From Chloroflexota bacterium (GTDB taxonomy: Bacteria > Chloroflexota > Anaerolineae > Promineifilales > Promineifilaceae): a stretch of DNA of 40,792 nt. How positions within the stretch are numbered: the first letter of the stretch is position 1; the number at the start of each line of letters is the position of its first letter. A program made the position numbers and the translations under genes. This document shows, piece by piece, positions 1-10,341 of this stretch. The DNA is taken from positions 1-40,792 of the forward strand of contig JAAEOP010000763.1 of assembly GCA_024223125.1 (NCBI GenBank). The letters run 5' to 3'. The notes under the pieces are model-generated. The model ran no database searches. It was given only the letters and a program-made list of their open reading frames with translations, and was not told where the DNA came from.

Positions 1-3000
1 AAGACAAAGAAACTACCCGGCAGCGTCACCGTTGCCAAACCAGAAGCGGATACAGTGTAATTGTTGTCCACACTTTCCAGATTACTGATCGTCAGAGTGT
101 AGGTGACGGATTGTCCGGGCACGGCCGTTTGTCCATCCGGCATAATCTGTACATCCACCCCATCCACAATCTGGAGTTCTGCCCCAGTTTGATCAGTACC
201 GCTGCCGCCATTTGTTACGTCCAGAATGAGCGGCCGTAAATCGGGATCATTATTGGCGGGGACGGTGATGGTCAAGGGAATGTTAACTGTTTCACCAGGC
301 GCCAAAGGCACGGAAGCTGCATAGTTAACCCACGCGGTCGGAACCCCGGACAGCGCCAATGTGTACGTGTCCCCATTCACCGTATCTGGATTGACGAGGG
401 TGGCAGTGTAAACGGCCGTGCCCCCCGCCGGAATCGTCTGCAAAGCCGGCTGCAACGTCACCAAATGCGCCCCGGTCACATACAGCGGCGGCAAGGTCAG
501 ATAATTTGTGCCTGAAGCCAATGTGTAAGCTACTTCCGTTCCCTCAGCCACTTTACGGATTTCGCCCGGCTGTAGATTGCTGAGAGCGGATTGGAAGGTG
601 CGGGTGATGATGTCGGCGGCGGCCGTCTGGTTGTAATTCCAGGCGTACAGCGGGTCGGCCGCTACCGTTGGCGGCACAGAGAAAGTGCCGCTGATTACGG
701 CCACATCCGTTATCGCCACTGTGTGGGATAAGATTACCTGATAGTTGGGCAGTGGATTCAGCAGCGTCGTTTGGGTGCGATACGTGTTATGCACATCCCA
801 ACTGTTCGGCTCACTGAAAGGCACGGTCAGATCATCGTTGATATTACTGATGTGGTAACTGTGTTGGTTCCACAACGGCCGTGACGACCCCCACACCCCA
901 TCAAAACCAAACACACGGATACCATCATTGCTAGGGACGACAATTTCGGCATAACCATCCAGGTCAACATCGGCAAAAATCGGATAGTCGGTCGCTGTCA
1001 GCGACTCAGCCAATGGTTCGTTAAACAGAATCGCACCATCCACGCCATTGAAAATGGTGAATCCGTACTGCGCTCCGTTCCAGGCAATTTCATAGACGCC
1101 ATCGCCGTCCACATCCAGGACAGATTGGGAATTGGCCGAGGTGCTGTCATAGGCTGGTACCTGCCACAGAATAGAGCCGTCGGCGTTAAGAGCGTAAAGT
1201 CGGCCGACACCAATGCCGTCATCGTAGCGCATCCCGGTCACAATCTCGATCTCGTTATCGCCGTCAATATCGGCCACCGAGACACCGCCCGGTGCGCCGG
1301 GATCAAGCTGGGTAGACCAGACAACATTACCGTCTTTGTCCAGCACAGTGTGGAAACCATCATGAGAAATGGCTATTTCCGGGTTGCCGTTCCCATCCAC
1401 ATCCACTATCGCTGGGCCGCCGCGCACAATGCCTATAGTCGTAGACAACGCCGTCTGCCAGAGAAGTTGCGGCGTACCCAGGTTGTAATCATAAAGCCTG
1501 ACCTGACCATTCACATCGTAAGCGACAATGTCCAGCAGGCCGTCGCCGGTCAGGTCTGCCAGGAGGGGCATACCAACTTCACCGGTGAAGGTTTGCGACC
1601 AGCCGATGGCGCCGTCAGCTTCGTAAACGACCAGCGTCTGGTTCATATTGACAACGATTTCCGGTTCCGGGTCCAGGTCGAGGTTGCCAACCATCGGCGT
1701 GATGGTGGTGGGGTTACTAGGCCCCTGAAAAGTATCGGTGAACCAGTAAGTGACGCCGTTACCGTAAAAAGCGTACATACCCAGCTCGGAACCGATGATG
1801 ATTTCAGCGCCGGATTGTCCGTCCAGGTCGGCCAAAGCGACAGAGCCGATGGTTTCCCGGCCGAGGCTAGTACCGAGACTGGGAAAGTCAATGCGGCGGA
1901 TGAGCGGGCTGCCGTTGCCGGCGTCCTCGCCATCGCCCCGGTAAATGAAGATGGAATTGATGAAGCCATTACTGCTGGTATAGGTATCTGACGGGGCTAC
2001 GATCTCAACTTCGCCGTCGGCGTCAATGTCGCCTGCGGCAATACCCATAATCATCCCGGCCGGAGTGCCAAAAGCGCCGGTGCTGCCGTTGGGAGCGTCA
2101 TCGTACCATTCTACTCGCGGCTGGTAAGGGGCTAAGATGGACGGGTTGGATTGGAAGGCGTCGGAGCGCAAATACGAACCGTTGTGTACTCGCACCACAT
2201 GCGGACCATCTGTAAAGCCAGTGTAATGGTAAGCGGTGGGCTGCTCTGTGAAGGGGTAAGATTGGTCAATATTGTCCACCAGGACGCCATCCACATACAA
2301 ATCTACCCAGGTACTGTTACTGCGGCTGAAGGCGAAGTAGGTGAAGGAGTCGCCGGTAAAGGTGTACCAAATGTTGGAATTGGTGTTGAGCAGTCTGGCG
2401 CTGATAAAGTCACCGGAGATGGCGTTGGCGTGGCTGCTTTCCGCTAAACCGCTGCTGACATGCACACGGCCGCTATCCTCACTCAAACTCAGATTGACCA
2501 TATCATCCGGTAGAGAAAGACCGTCCCACACATCAAAGTAATCAAAGTAAACGGTTCCCGAAGCAACAGCAACAGAAATAGTATGGGTTCCTGTTATGAG
2601 GTTGCCGTATTGGAAAGAGGTTACATCTTCACCGGTGACAGGCAGCACAATGATTCCCTGGCTAATGCCGTCAATGAAGACCTCGACCTGACCGGTTTGG
2701 TTGCGGGTGCGGAAGCCGATGTTGACCCAACGGCCGTCAAACGTCAACTCGACCGCATCCCCTACCGTGCCGGAACCCACATTCCAATCGGCGCTCGTCT
2801 GGGCGCTGTTATTGCGCGTCCAGGAGCGGGATCGCTGCCAGAAACCATCCTGGCCGTTGTACACAATGGCGAGATTGTCTTCCTCGTAACGCACAACGCC
2901 GGTGTAGACTGGCGTTTGGGTAATGGGGCCAAACCCCGGCGTCATAAAGGCATCCACATTCAGAGCGCCGCGATACTGATTCACCTGGATTACATGCGGC

Positions 3001-6000
3001 CCCGCACCCAAGCCGGCAAAGGTAAAGGGGCGGCTGATCGGCAGGCTGTTGTACAGATTAAAGTCACCCTGCCAGAGGCCGTCAATGGAGATGCCTACCC
3101 GGTTGCCAGAGGTGTCGGCCAGACCGAGGAAAGTCACGCTGTCGCCCGTGAAGGCAAACCAGCCATTTTTAGCGCTGGTTAAGGAACCGCTGGCAATGTA
3201 GGCGCCACCGCTGGCGGCCGGTTCGGCCGTTGTTGTCCAATTATCATACTCATCACTGCGAATAACTAGGGGATTGTCTTCTTCATACGTTCCCGGGGGG
3301 ACGCTGCCGCCATCCCAGGTGTCAATGTAGTCAAACATCACTTCATTGCCCAGTGAATGGGGATGAGCCGTACTCAAGACAGTCATGGAGATGGTGTGAT
3401 TGCCCGCTGCTAGACCGGCGTAAACGACATTGGTAACATTGTCGTTGGTTGTGTACAAGTCTACAACGCCCTGACTGTTACCATCAATAAAGATTTCTGT
3501 TTGTCCCCCGCGCCAATACGTAACAAAACCGACATTGACCCAGGTTCCATCAAAATCATAGCTAATCCAATCCCCAATGCCGTCGGAGAGAATATATTGC
3601 CCACCGCTGGCCCGCCAGTTATTTGGAACCCGATCCCAGGTGCGGTTGGACACCCCATAAGGAACGTCATTGTACAGAATTGCGGGATCGTCTTCTTCAT
3701 GCCGGGTGACGGCCGTTGGCGTCAACGGCGGCGTGGAAGGGGTGATGGCCGGAATGTGGAACGCATCTACGGCCGCCTCGTCCCGATACTGGCGCAGTTT
3801 CAGGATGTGCAGTCCGGCGCCCAGATTGTCAAAGGAATGGGTAATGGTGGGTACACCGCTGTTATTCCGAATGTCAAAGTTTCCCTGCAACACCTCATCT
3901 ATGTAAATTTGCACTTCATTGGATCGGAAGTAGTTAAATGCCTGGTAGGTGATGCTGTCTTCGGTAAAGGGAACCCAGACGGTACTATCACCATGTAAAA
4001 CTTCTTCCATATAGGAACCGCCGCTGGCGCTGGCATCGGCCGTATCTATCCAGCCGCCGCTGCGGATAACACGGCCGTCTGTCTGTTCAAAAGCGCCGGT
4101 GGAAAGCTGACGGCCGTCCCACACATCCACATAATCCATATACACATAATCATTGCTGGAGAACGGGTTAGCCGTCCCTAAAACTGTCACCGAAATGGTG
4201 TGCGCCCCCGTTATCAGGTTAGGGTAAGTAAAACTGGTCACATCCTCTTCGTTACTGTACAGGTCTACCACTCCCCGGCTGAGGCCATCCAGGAAGATTT
4301 CGGCCTCGCCGGCATCATCGTCGGTGAAGAAGCCGATGCTAACCCAGTCGCCGTTGAAGTCATAACTCACTGTGTCTGCGGCCGTGTTGGAATAGATATA
4401 TTGGCCGTCGCTGGCTTCACTGTTGTAGATGTGATAACTGCGCGTCCAGGTTGTGGCCGTTGTTGTGAATGGTACGCCGTTATACAACATCGCCAAATCA
4501 TCTTCTTCGGTGCGATTGAAGCCAAGAATAGTTGGCGGTGTGTAATGGTTGCCATTGGCCGGGGTGATGAAGGCGTCAACAGTTGTGTTGCCGCGATAAT
4601 GGTTGACTTGCAGAATATGCGGCCCGGCAGCCAATCCGGTAAAGGAAAGGGAGCGGGTAATGGCGCTAAGGTTGTAGAGATTGAGGGTAGTTTGGTAACG
4701 GCCGTCCAGATACACCCTGGCTTTACCGCCGCCATTGTAAGCAATGCCCTGGTACGTTACTGAACTGCCAGTGAAGGGGAACCAGGCCGTCGCCCCATTG
4801 CCTCGCATATAGCTGCCACCGCTGGCATTAGCATCATTGACGTTAATCCAGCCCGTACTCAGGAACAGCCGGTTGTCATCTTGTTCAAATGTGCCATCAG
4901 CATACGCGCCCCCATTCCAGGCATCCATATAATCCAGGCGCACATAATCATCACTAGAATGAGGATTGGCCGTCCCCAAAACGGTTAAGGAAATGGTATG
5001 GGTAGCGCTGACCAAACCGCTATAGAAGAAGCTAATCGGCTCCTCATCCCGGCGGTACAAATCAAGCGTTCCCTGGCTAAGGCCATCAATAAAGACCTCT
5101 GAGTGCCCATTATCGCTCTTCCCCCAAAAGCCCAGACTGACCCAACTACCATCAAAGGTAAAAGCGGCCGTGTCCCCATCATTCCTGGAATAGGTGTAAC
5201 GGCCGTTGCTGGCTCGGCCATTGCTAAAATTAGTCCAACTACCGGTCAACGCCGCGTCATCTTCTTCATGCCGTAGAATGACCGTGCCGGTGATGGTGGT
5301 GATTGCAGAATGTGGAATGGGGAGTGCGGAATCGTTGTTCGTAATACGTAATTCGTTATCTGTATTCCGTACCCCGGTTGTATCGTTGACGGGTAGCGAT
5401 TGACCGATGACCGTTAACCGATGACCGTTGACGGACGACCGTTGACCGTCGTCCATCATCCGTCGTCCGTCATCCGTCGCCAATGGCAAAATTGTGCCGC
5501 CAACCAGTTCCGTCGTGAGCATGGTGGTGACAGTAATGTTGCCAGGCGGGGCAATAGCCGGACTGACGCTGTGGCGGACGCCGAGAGCCTCGCCGACGCT
5601 GAAGTAGCCGAAGTTATAGCCGTCGGGTATCCCTAGATCAACGGTGATGGTATAGATTCCTTTAGCCCAGCCGGAGGTATTGACGGTCGCCAGCGGGTAA
5701 ACTTGTGGGTTGCCAATGGTCAGGGTTAGGGATATATCGTCGCTCCACTGCAAACCGCCGCCGGGGGTCAGAATTTCTGTGTGGGCGATCACATCCTGGC
5801 GGATACTGGCTACGTTGGCTACTTCAATGCTCAAGTCTGTGCTGCTGCTGCCGGTTTCTACGAAGGGGGGATCGGCCGTAACTTGAATCACTTGCACAAA
5901 TTTATCTACCACGTTCAGGCGGGCGACGGCCGTATCGGCCGCAACAGGCAACCCCACAGCTACCACAGCAGCCGTCACGTCATAATTGCCAAGTTGGGCA

Positions 6001-9000
6001 GGTGTGGTATTGACGGGGATAACGGCCGTCCCCCCCGCCAGAATGGTGGGGTTAAAAGTTTGGTTCCCGCTGGGAGTCGTTACGGTCACATCATACGTAG
6101 TGGTCAATGTACCCTGGTTTTGTACGCTCAGGGTAAACACGGCCGTATCTCCTAACAACACCGCGTCCAAATAGGGGTCAAAACGGGCGTTGGGACCGTG
6201 TTCTTCCAGGGCGCATAACTCTGTATTCAGGTCAGAGACGGCCGCGCTGAGTGTGTTCAAATCGGCCAGTATATCCCCGTCGTCTGTACGGGTGGCTAAT
6301 AAATCGGCCATGTTTTGGATGGTTGTGTCGGCCGTAACATTGGTTGAGAGTGACCCGGCATAACTGGCAGCGCTTTGGGCGGCCGTTACCGTCACATCCC
6401 GCTCATTGAGATCGCAGCTGCCGCTGTTGCACGACAATTCCAAAGTTGTCATGCTAAAAGCCAACGACTGCAACGCGCCAGACAAAGCGTCGCTGCCCAG
6501 GTTACAGCTTTCGGCCGCGCGGTACACCGGCTCCGTTAGCGGGCTGACAATCTGCACCTCGGCCAGGGCGTATTGGGTATAACTGCCCGGCGCAGAGCTG
6601 GCATACAGCAGCGGATAACGTCGCCCCTCCTCGGCCGTTGTCACGTTGAGGGTGGGTGTTTGGTTATCCATTTCGCCTTCGTTGAGGGAGATTGGGGATT
6701 GGAGATTGGAGATTGTCCAGGTGGAGATGGGGAGGGTGGCAGTGATAGGGAAGCTGCCGGCCATGTTGCCTACATTGCTCATTGTCAGGTCAAAGTCCAC
6801 GCTGCCGTTGGGTTGGGCAAACAACACATCGGGCGAAATCTGCATGTAGTTGTGCGCCTGTCCGGGCATCGCCCAGGGGATAGAAACGGTATCATTCAAG
6901 CTGCCGCCATCGTCGGCCGTAACGTTCATGATGAAGGATGTGCCCGGTGTGGGCAGGGTTGGCGGCAAGACGTACAACCCCACGCGGGTACGATTGTACG
7001 GCGGCAGGATGACGGCCGCCTGGGTTTGGCTGCGGCCGTTTAACACAACCCATCCCACTGGCGCCCCACTCACATCCAAATTGATCGTCTTGGTTACATC
7101 GCTCTGGTTAAACAAGTCCAACCGGAAAGCCGAATCAGGAATTTCCGCTTCGCCGTCATTGGTTTGATTGGATACGGCCGCATCAACAGCCGCCCCCATG
7201 GGAATTGTAATGTTGTCTTCCACAAAATAATCAAGCGTCAACGCTTCTTGCTGGGGCACGGTTACGGTGTGTACGGCCGTCGCTATCAGGCTGCGGTCGC
7301 TCTGGCTTTGCCCCACAATCAAAATGGTGTAATCGCCGGCCAGCGTATCCTCCGGGGCCACAACTTGCAATTGAGGGCTGGATGCAAAACCAATACTCCA
7401 ACCAGAGGGTACATAGCTCCATACATCCAACGACCCATCAAAATTTGCGCTGGCCCCAATGCCCAAATCATACGTCTGCATGGGGATGAGCGTACCCGTG
7501 CCGGACGGCGTCAGGCTAAAAGCGGGGCTGCCCCCACCGCCGCCGTCCGTAACAGCAATCACCTCCCCCGCATATTCAATGGCGTCCAGGCCGTCCAAAT
7601 AATATTGGAAAGGCATTTCCGGCAAAGGCAAGGGAGCCTGGTTGTACCCTTGCACCAGGAATTGTTCCAGACCACAGTTATCTATGGGACATTGGTGGTC
7701 TGGCAAGAAAAACCAGGGCGTCCCCTGGCTGGCTATTGTTCGTCCGGGCGGCGACCAGCCAGACAGACAGGCGGGGGCTTTACTGCGACCGCTGCCTTGC
7801 AAGGCCGGCACAACATTATCTACAATGCAATCATTCCACAACTGGTCTACCTTTTTACCAAATTTGTTCCACGTTTGAAGGACCTTGACGGCGATTTTGG
7901 CAACCATCATCCCGTATTCCATAGCCGCCCCATGGAGACCATTGTCGAGGACAGACACGGCCGCGCCCGTCGCCGGATCAATTTCCCACCACCCCAAACG
8001 CATTTTGCCGTCAATCAAAACCGGTGCGGTAGGGATGAGAATTTCCTTGCCGTCTAGCAGGGAGACGGCCGCGTACCCGTAAGCAGTTTGATCGGACAAA
8101 TAAAGATCGAGCATGTCGAATTGATCCGGCTTCAGGTACACAAAATCAATCCCTTGCAATTTGGCTTCTTCAAAAATGCGGGCGGTTGTCACCGGGGTTT
8201 GGCCCAACGTGTCACGCAGAGCTTCCCCTTCAAAAATAGATTCAGCCACAGCTTTGGCCCAATGGGCAGTGTGGGCCGCTTCCGGCGCTTGGCCGGGGGC
8301 AACAATGGCCTGGGCGCTGGTGTAACGTAAATCAACCGTGCGGGCGGAGTCGTCATCCGCGCCGCTCACCCCTTGCATGATGATGAGGCGAGGCTGATTG
8401 TAATACAGTTTGACTTGTAAATTTTCTTGCAGCGCATCGGCCAGCGGGTCAGCTTGTTTGGCAAATTCTAATCCGCTCAGGCCAAAGAGCAGCGAGCGAA
8501 TCACCTCAATCTGGAAGAGTGCCTCGCCCGCCTGAGCTTCACCGGCAGGTGTGTCTAAGCCGCCGTCATCTCTGGGCATGGCGGCTACAAATTGGGCCAG
8601 ACTAAATAAACGCTGCTGTAGTTCGGTTTGTTGGCGGCGGGCGTAATGGGCATTGCGAAGATGGTTGGGCAGGAAAACGGCCGTAAACGAATCTTCAAAC
8701 TGAATAAACGGCTCATTATTGGCCGGGGATTGGATGACCGGGCTGCCCCCCAACAGGCGCGTCCCGGCGCCAATGATGTCTTTCACCTCGCGGGTGAAGG
8801 TTTGCGAATTGCCGTCTGCATCCGTCACTTCAAAGGTAATCCATTCGGCCGTTGTAAAATGGGAAGCCAGCGGGAAAGAAGTGAGCAAATCATCAAAAGG
8901 ATCGCCCGTCTCCACAAACTTATCCCCATTGATGCCAAAGTATGGCGTGTAGGTATGCTGCACACTGGTATAAATAAGCCCTGGCGGGGCGTCGGTATCA

Positions 9001-10325
9001 ATCAGATGCCCCAGGATAACCGCTTTGCTGGCAATTTGAGCTGTACTAAATGTACCGCTGAGAGGGACAAAAGAACTGAGGCTGACGCCGCCAACCGGGA
9101 AGCTGTTATATTGCTCTACCTGCAAACGCATCGTTACTTTATGGCGCAGATTATCGGGGATTTCGGCGATGCGGTCGTTACTGCCCGGCGTAGCAAAACT
9201 GTCGCCGACCTGGGCGGTGGGGAAGCTGGGGTCGAGGTCTGTCCAACCCTGCCCCGGCAAGTACGCTTCCACCCACCAATGGTCTTGCGCCTGGGCGATG
9301 AGAGCGGGGTTGTTGAGAGGATCGGATGTGACGGCATTATCGGGCAGGTAGCCGGCTAAACCGGTATCGGGCGTAAACATGGAGATGAGCAGGGTTTGGG
9401 CGTCGGCCGTGTTCAAGCTGCCATGACGGTAACGAGCGGGAACTGCGGCCGAACGGAGCAAGGCAATAAGCAGGCTGGATTGGTCGAGCGAGTTGCCCGC
9501 CTCACCCCAAAGCGTCCCGCGAGTGCCGCGTAACGAACCTTTGTACGGGTCATAACCAAAACCGCGCACCAGATGGAAGGCGGCAACAGGGTCTTGGGTA
9601 AAGGCTGTGGCCGCCCAAAGCATATCCTCGTCGCCGACGTCGGCGTCAATCGTGCCCATAATGTAACTGGCGCTGACAGAGTCGGGGATGACGGCCGTCG
9701 GCCGTGTTTGCATTGTTACCTGACTGTCCCAAAGATCGGCCGTTACCTGTGCCCCGTCATCCAGCTCCACAAAATCAGAGGCGCTGGCAGGAGCGGCCAC
9801 CGTTACTGTCACCAGATGGGACGCCTGGGGCAAAATATCGGGCAGATTCCAGGTCAGGGTATTGCCATTTTGGCTGGCGCCGTTACCTTCTACTAACGTT
9901 CCGTTCGTCAGCGTCATCTCCAAAACGGGGTTATGCAACGTGTTCATATCATCCGTCAGAACGAAGGAAGCCAGAGCGTCTACCGTGTCTGTGTAGGTTC
10001 CGCTTCCATCCAGATTGGGTTCAAGTGTAGGCAGTTGGTTGTTGGTAACGGTGTAGGAAATGACAATCGTCGCCCCGGAAACAGCCTGAGACTGGTAACG
10101 GGAAAGGGAAACGGGGTGCGATAAGGCGTCCGGCTCGTTAGCGTTGGTGAGCAGATGGGTTTGGAGGGTGGACACGGCCGTCGCGTCCGCAGCGTCCATC
10201 TCTCCCAAACGATGGTTGTCACTTGTCGCCTGCGCCGGTAACATTGCCGGTACAAGCATCTGCAACAGCATCGCCAGGCTAACGATAAAAGAAATAATTT
10301 GATGAGATCGATTTCTTGTTTTCAT
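1..10325 (-). CDS. Giant secreted multidomain surface protein (partial, C-terminus beyond left edge)
   Basis: A single frame of 3,441 codons runs without a stop to the window edge; the phase is the same at both ends. The ATG follows a GGAGAG ribosome binding site. Residues 1-33 form a signal peptide (basic KTRNR start, hydrophobic core, AQA end). Residues about 230-375 resemble a transglutaminase core, with His349 (DHWWVEAYLP) and Asp365 in place, but Ser279 (GNSLDQ) sits where the catalytic Cys is expected, so it is probably not an active transglutaminase. Residues about 850-1650 are Ig- or CARDB-like beta domains. Residues about 1690-2735 are eight tandem carbohydrate-binding-like modules. 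Residues about 2760-3150 are eight FG-GAP/VCBS-like blades with Asp-rich calcium motifs (GDIDADG, VDVDGNG, LDVDGDG), followed by a WNQHSYHISNINDD motif and further Ig-like domains. It is presumably displayed or released outside the cell for adhesion or polymer binding; that function is inferred and no anchor is visible. Confidence 0.9.
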   Translation of the reverse strand, partial: MKTRNRSHQIISFIVSLAMLLQMLVPAMLPAQATSDNHRLGEMDAADATAVSTLQTHLLTNANEPDALSHPVSLSRYQSQAVSGATIVISYTVTNNQLPTLEPNLDGSGTYTDTVDALASFVLTDDMNTLHNPVLEMTLTNGTLVEGNGASQNGNTLTWNLPDILPQASHLVTVTVAAPASASDFVELDDGAQVTADLWDSQVTMQTRPTAVIPDSVSASYIMGTIDADVGDEDMLWAATAFTQDPVAAFHLVRGFGYDPYKGSLRGTRGTLWGEAGNSLDQSSLLIALLRSAAVPARYRHGSLNTADAQTLLISMFTPDTGLAGYLPDNAVTSDPLNNPALIAQAQDHWWVEAYLPGQGWTDLDPSFPTAQVGDSFATPGSNDRIAEIPDNLRHKVTMRLQVEQYNSFPVGGVSLSSFVPLSGTFSTAQIASKAVILGHLIDTDAPPGLIYTSVQHTYTPYFGINGDKFVETGDPFDDLLTSFPLASHFTTAEWITFEVTDADGNSQTFTREVKDIIGAGTRLLGGSPVIQSPANNEPFIQFEDSFTAVFLPNHLRNAHYARRQQTELQQRLFSLAQFVAAMPRDDGGLDTPAGEAQAGEALFQIEVIRSLLFGLSGLEFAKQADPLADALQENLQVKLYYNQPRLIIMQGVSGADDDSARTVDLRYTSAQAIVAPGQAPEAAHTAHWAKAVAESIFEGEALRDTLGQTPVTTARIFEEAKLQGIDFVYLKPDQFDMLDLYLSDQTAYGYAAVSLLDGKEILIPTAPVLIDGKMRLGWWEIDPATGAAVSVLDNGLHGAAMEYGMMVAKIAVKVLQTWNKFGKKVDQLWNDCIVDNVVPALQGSGRSKAPACLSGWSPPGRTIASQGTPWFFLPDHQCPIDNCGLEQFLVQGYNQAPLPLPEMPFQYYLDGLDAIEYAGEVIAVTDGGGGGSPAFSLTPSGTGTLIPMQTYDLGIGASANFDGSLDVWSYVPSGWSIGFASSPQLQVVAPEDTLAGDYTILIVGQSQSDRSLIATAVHTVTVPQQEALTLDYFVEDNITIPMGAAVDAAVSNQTNDGEAEIPDSAFRLDLFNQSDVTKTINLDVSGAPVGWVVLNGRSQTQAAVILPPYNRTRVGLYVLPPTLPTPGTSFIMNVTADDGGSLNDTVSIPWAMPGQAHNYMQISPDVLFAQPNGSVDFDLTMSNVGNMAGSFPITATLPISTWTISNLQSPISLNEGEMDNQTPTLNVTTAEEGRRYPLLYASSAPGSYTQYALAEVQIVSPLTEPVYRAAESCNLGSDALSGALQSLAFSMTTLELSCNSGSCDLNERDVTVTAAQSAASYAGSLSTNVTADTTIQNMADLLATRTDDGDILADLNTLSAAVSDLNTELCALEEHGPNARFDPYLDAVLLGDTAVFTLSVQNQGTLTTTYDVTVTTPSGNQTFNPTILAGGTAVIPVNTTPAQLGNYDVTAAVVAVGLPVAADTAVARLNVVDKFVQVIQVTADPPFVETGSSSTDLSIEVANVASIRQDVIAHTEILTPGGGLQWSDDISLTLTIGNPQVYPLATVNTSGWAKGIYTITVDLGIPDGYNFGYFSVGEALGVRHSVSPAIAPPGNITVTTMLTTELVGGTILPLATDDGRRMMDDGQRSSVNGHRLTVIGQSLPVNDTTGVRNTDNELRITNNDSALPIPHSAITTITGTVILRHEEDDAALTGSWTNFSNGRASNGRYTYSRNDGDTAAFTFDGSWVSLGFWGKSDNGHSEVFIDGLSQGTLDLYRRDEEPISFFYSGLVSATHTISLTVLGTANPHSSDDYVRLDYMDAWNGGAYADGTFEQDDNRLFLSTGWINVNDANASGGSYMRGNGATAWFPFTGSSVTYQGIAYNGGGKARVYLDGRYQTTLNLYNLSAITRSLSFTGLAAGPHILQVNHYRGNTTVDAFITPANGNHYTPPTILGFNRTEEDDLAMLYNGVPFTTTATTWTRSYHIYNSEASDGQYIYSNTAADTVSYDFNGDWVSIGFFTDDDAGEAEIFLDGLSRGVVDLYSNEEDVTSFTYPNLITGAHTISVTVLGTANPFSSNDYVYMDYVDVWDGRQLSTGAFEQTDGRVIRSGGWIDTADASASGGSYMEEVLHGDSTVWVPFTEDSITYQAFNYFRSNEVQIYIDEVLQGNFDIRNNSGVPTITHSFDNLGAGLHILKLRQYRDEAAVDAFHIPAITPSTPPLTPTAVTRHEEDDPAILYNDVPYGVSNRTWDRVPNNWRASGGQYILSDGIGDWISYDFDGTWVNVGFVTYWRGGQTEIFIDGNSQGVVDLYTTNDNVTNVVYAGLAAGNHTISMTVLSTAHPHSLGNEVMFDYIDTWDGGSVPPGTYEEDNPLVIRSDEYDNWTTTAEPAASGGAYIASGSLTSAKNGWFAFTGDSVTFLGLADTSGNRVGISIDGLWQGDFNLYNSLPISRPFTFAGLGAGPHVIQVNQYRGALNVDAFMTPGFGPITQTPVYTGVVRYEEDNLAIVYNGQDGFWQRSRSWTRNNSAQTSADWNVGSGTVGDAVELTFDGRWVNIGFRTRNQTGQVEVFIDGISQGIIVLPVTGEDVTSFQYGNLITGTHTISVAVASGTVYFDYFDVWDGLSLPDDMVNLSLSEDSGRVHVSSGLAESSHANAISGDFISARLLNTNSNIWYTFTGDSFTYFAFSRSNSTWVDLYVDGVLVDNIDQSYPFTEQPTAYHYTGFTDGPHVVRVHNGSYLRSDAFQSNPSILAPYQPRVEWYDDAPNGSTGAFGTPAGMIMGIAAGDIDADGEVEIVAPSDTYTSSNGFINSIFIYRGDGEDAGNGSPLIRRIDFPSLGTSLGRETIGSVALADLDGQSGAEIIIGSELGMYAFYGNGVTYWFTDTFQGPSNPTTITPMVGNLDLDPEPEIVVNMNQTLVVYEADGAIGWSQTFTGEVGMPLLADLTGDGLLDIVAYDVNGQVRLYDYNLGTPQLLWQTALSTTIGIVRGGPAIVDVDGNGNPEIAISHDGFHTVLDKDGNVVWSTQLDPGAPGGVSVADIDGDNEIEIVTGMRYDDGIGVGRLYALNADGSILWQVPAYDSTSANSQSVLDVDGDGVYEIAWNGAQYGFTIFNGVDGAILFNEPLAESLTATDYPIFADVDLDGYAEIVVPSNDGIRVFGFDGVWGSSRPLWNQHSYHISNINDDLTVPFSEPNSWDVHNTYRTQTTLLNPLPNYQVILSHTVAITDVAVISGTFSVPPTVAADPLYAWNYNQTAAADIITRTFQSALSNLQPGEIRKVAEGTEVAYTLASGTNYLTLPPLYVTGAHLVTLQPALQTIPAGGTAVYTATLVNPDTVNGDTYTLALSGVPTAWVNYAASVPLAPGETVNIPLTITVPANNDPDLRPLILDVTNGGSGTDQTGAELQIVDGVDVQIMPDGQTAVPGQSVTYTLTISNLESVDNNYTVSASGLATVTLPGSFFV
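2120..5275 (-). repeat. Eight tandem protein-coding modules, four A-B pairs
   Basis: Inside the giant gene, a module of about 130 residues recurs every 360-420 bp. Unit starts lie near 5275, 4895, 4520, 4100, 3705, 3295, 2895 and 2495. Each has an acidic opening (EEDD, EQDD, EEDN), a SGGSY/SNGRY strand, a V(F/Y)(I/L)DG hairpin followed by (S/L)QG..DLY, and a G-(A/P)-H turn. A units end with a (D/Y)YxDxWdG motif; B units end with a VDAF motif. The fold is probably a jelly-roll carbohydrate-binding-like domain (inference). Confidence 0.8.
5304..5482. repeat. Short-period degenerate tracts inside the giant gene
   Basis: Two low-complexity tracts are adjacent. The first is built on variations of CGTAATTCGTA with a GGAATGGGGAGTGCGGAAT run. 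The second (from 5399) alternates words such as GACCGATGACCGTTAACC and CGTCGTCCGTCATCC. Both are read in frame as residues about 1615-1675 of the giant protein, giving a polar linker rich in D, G, R, N and T just before the first module. Similar words occur in non-coding DNA at 10342-10390. Confidence 0.75.
6681..6718. repeat. GGAGATTGGGGATTGG short-period tract in the giant gene
   Basis: Four imperfect copies of a GGAGATTG word (GGAGATTG, GGGATTG, GAGATTG, GAGATTG) lie in frame. They are read on the minus strand as a Ser/Asn/Leu/Pro/Ile stretch inside an Ig-like domain. This is a smaller example of the same class of tract as at 5304-5482. Confidence 0.6.
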
Positions 10326-10341
10326 TTTTTACTCTCCGTTT

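Noticed and set aside
1125..1991. 288-codon plus-strand frame opposite the FG-GAP part of the giant gene
   Set aside because: It has no family resemblance or ribosome binding site and lies wholly antisense to blades with clear Asp-rich motifs; GC-rich codons on the minus strand create such open frames.
2583..3182. 199-codon and similar plus-strand frames (3501-3998, 4200-4763, 7164-8057, 8628-9359) opposite the giant gene
   Set aside because: They recur at the same phase because the module repeats are similar; the encoded sequences have no recognisable domains.
5399..5482. CRISPR-like array
   Set aside because: The words are 8-10 bases, degenerate and without unique spacers, and the stretch is in frame inside a gene.
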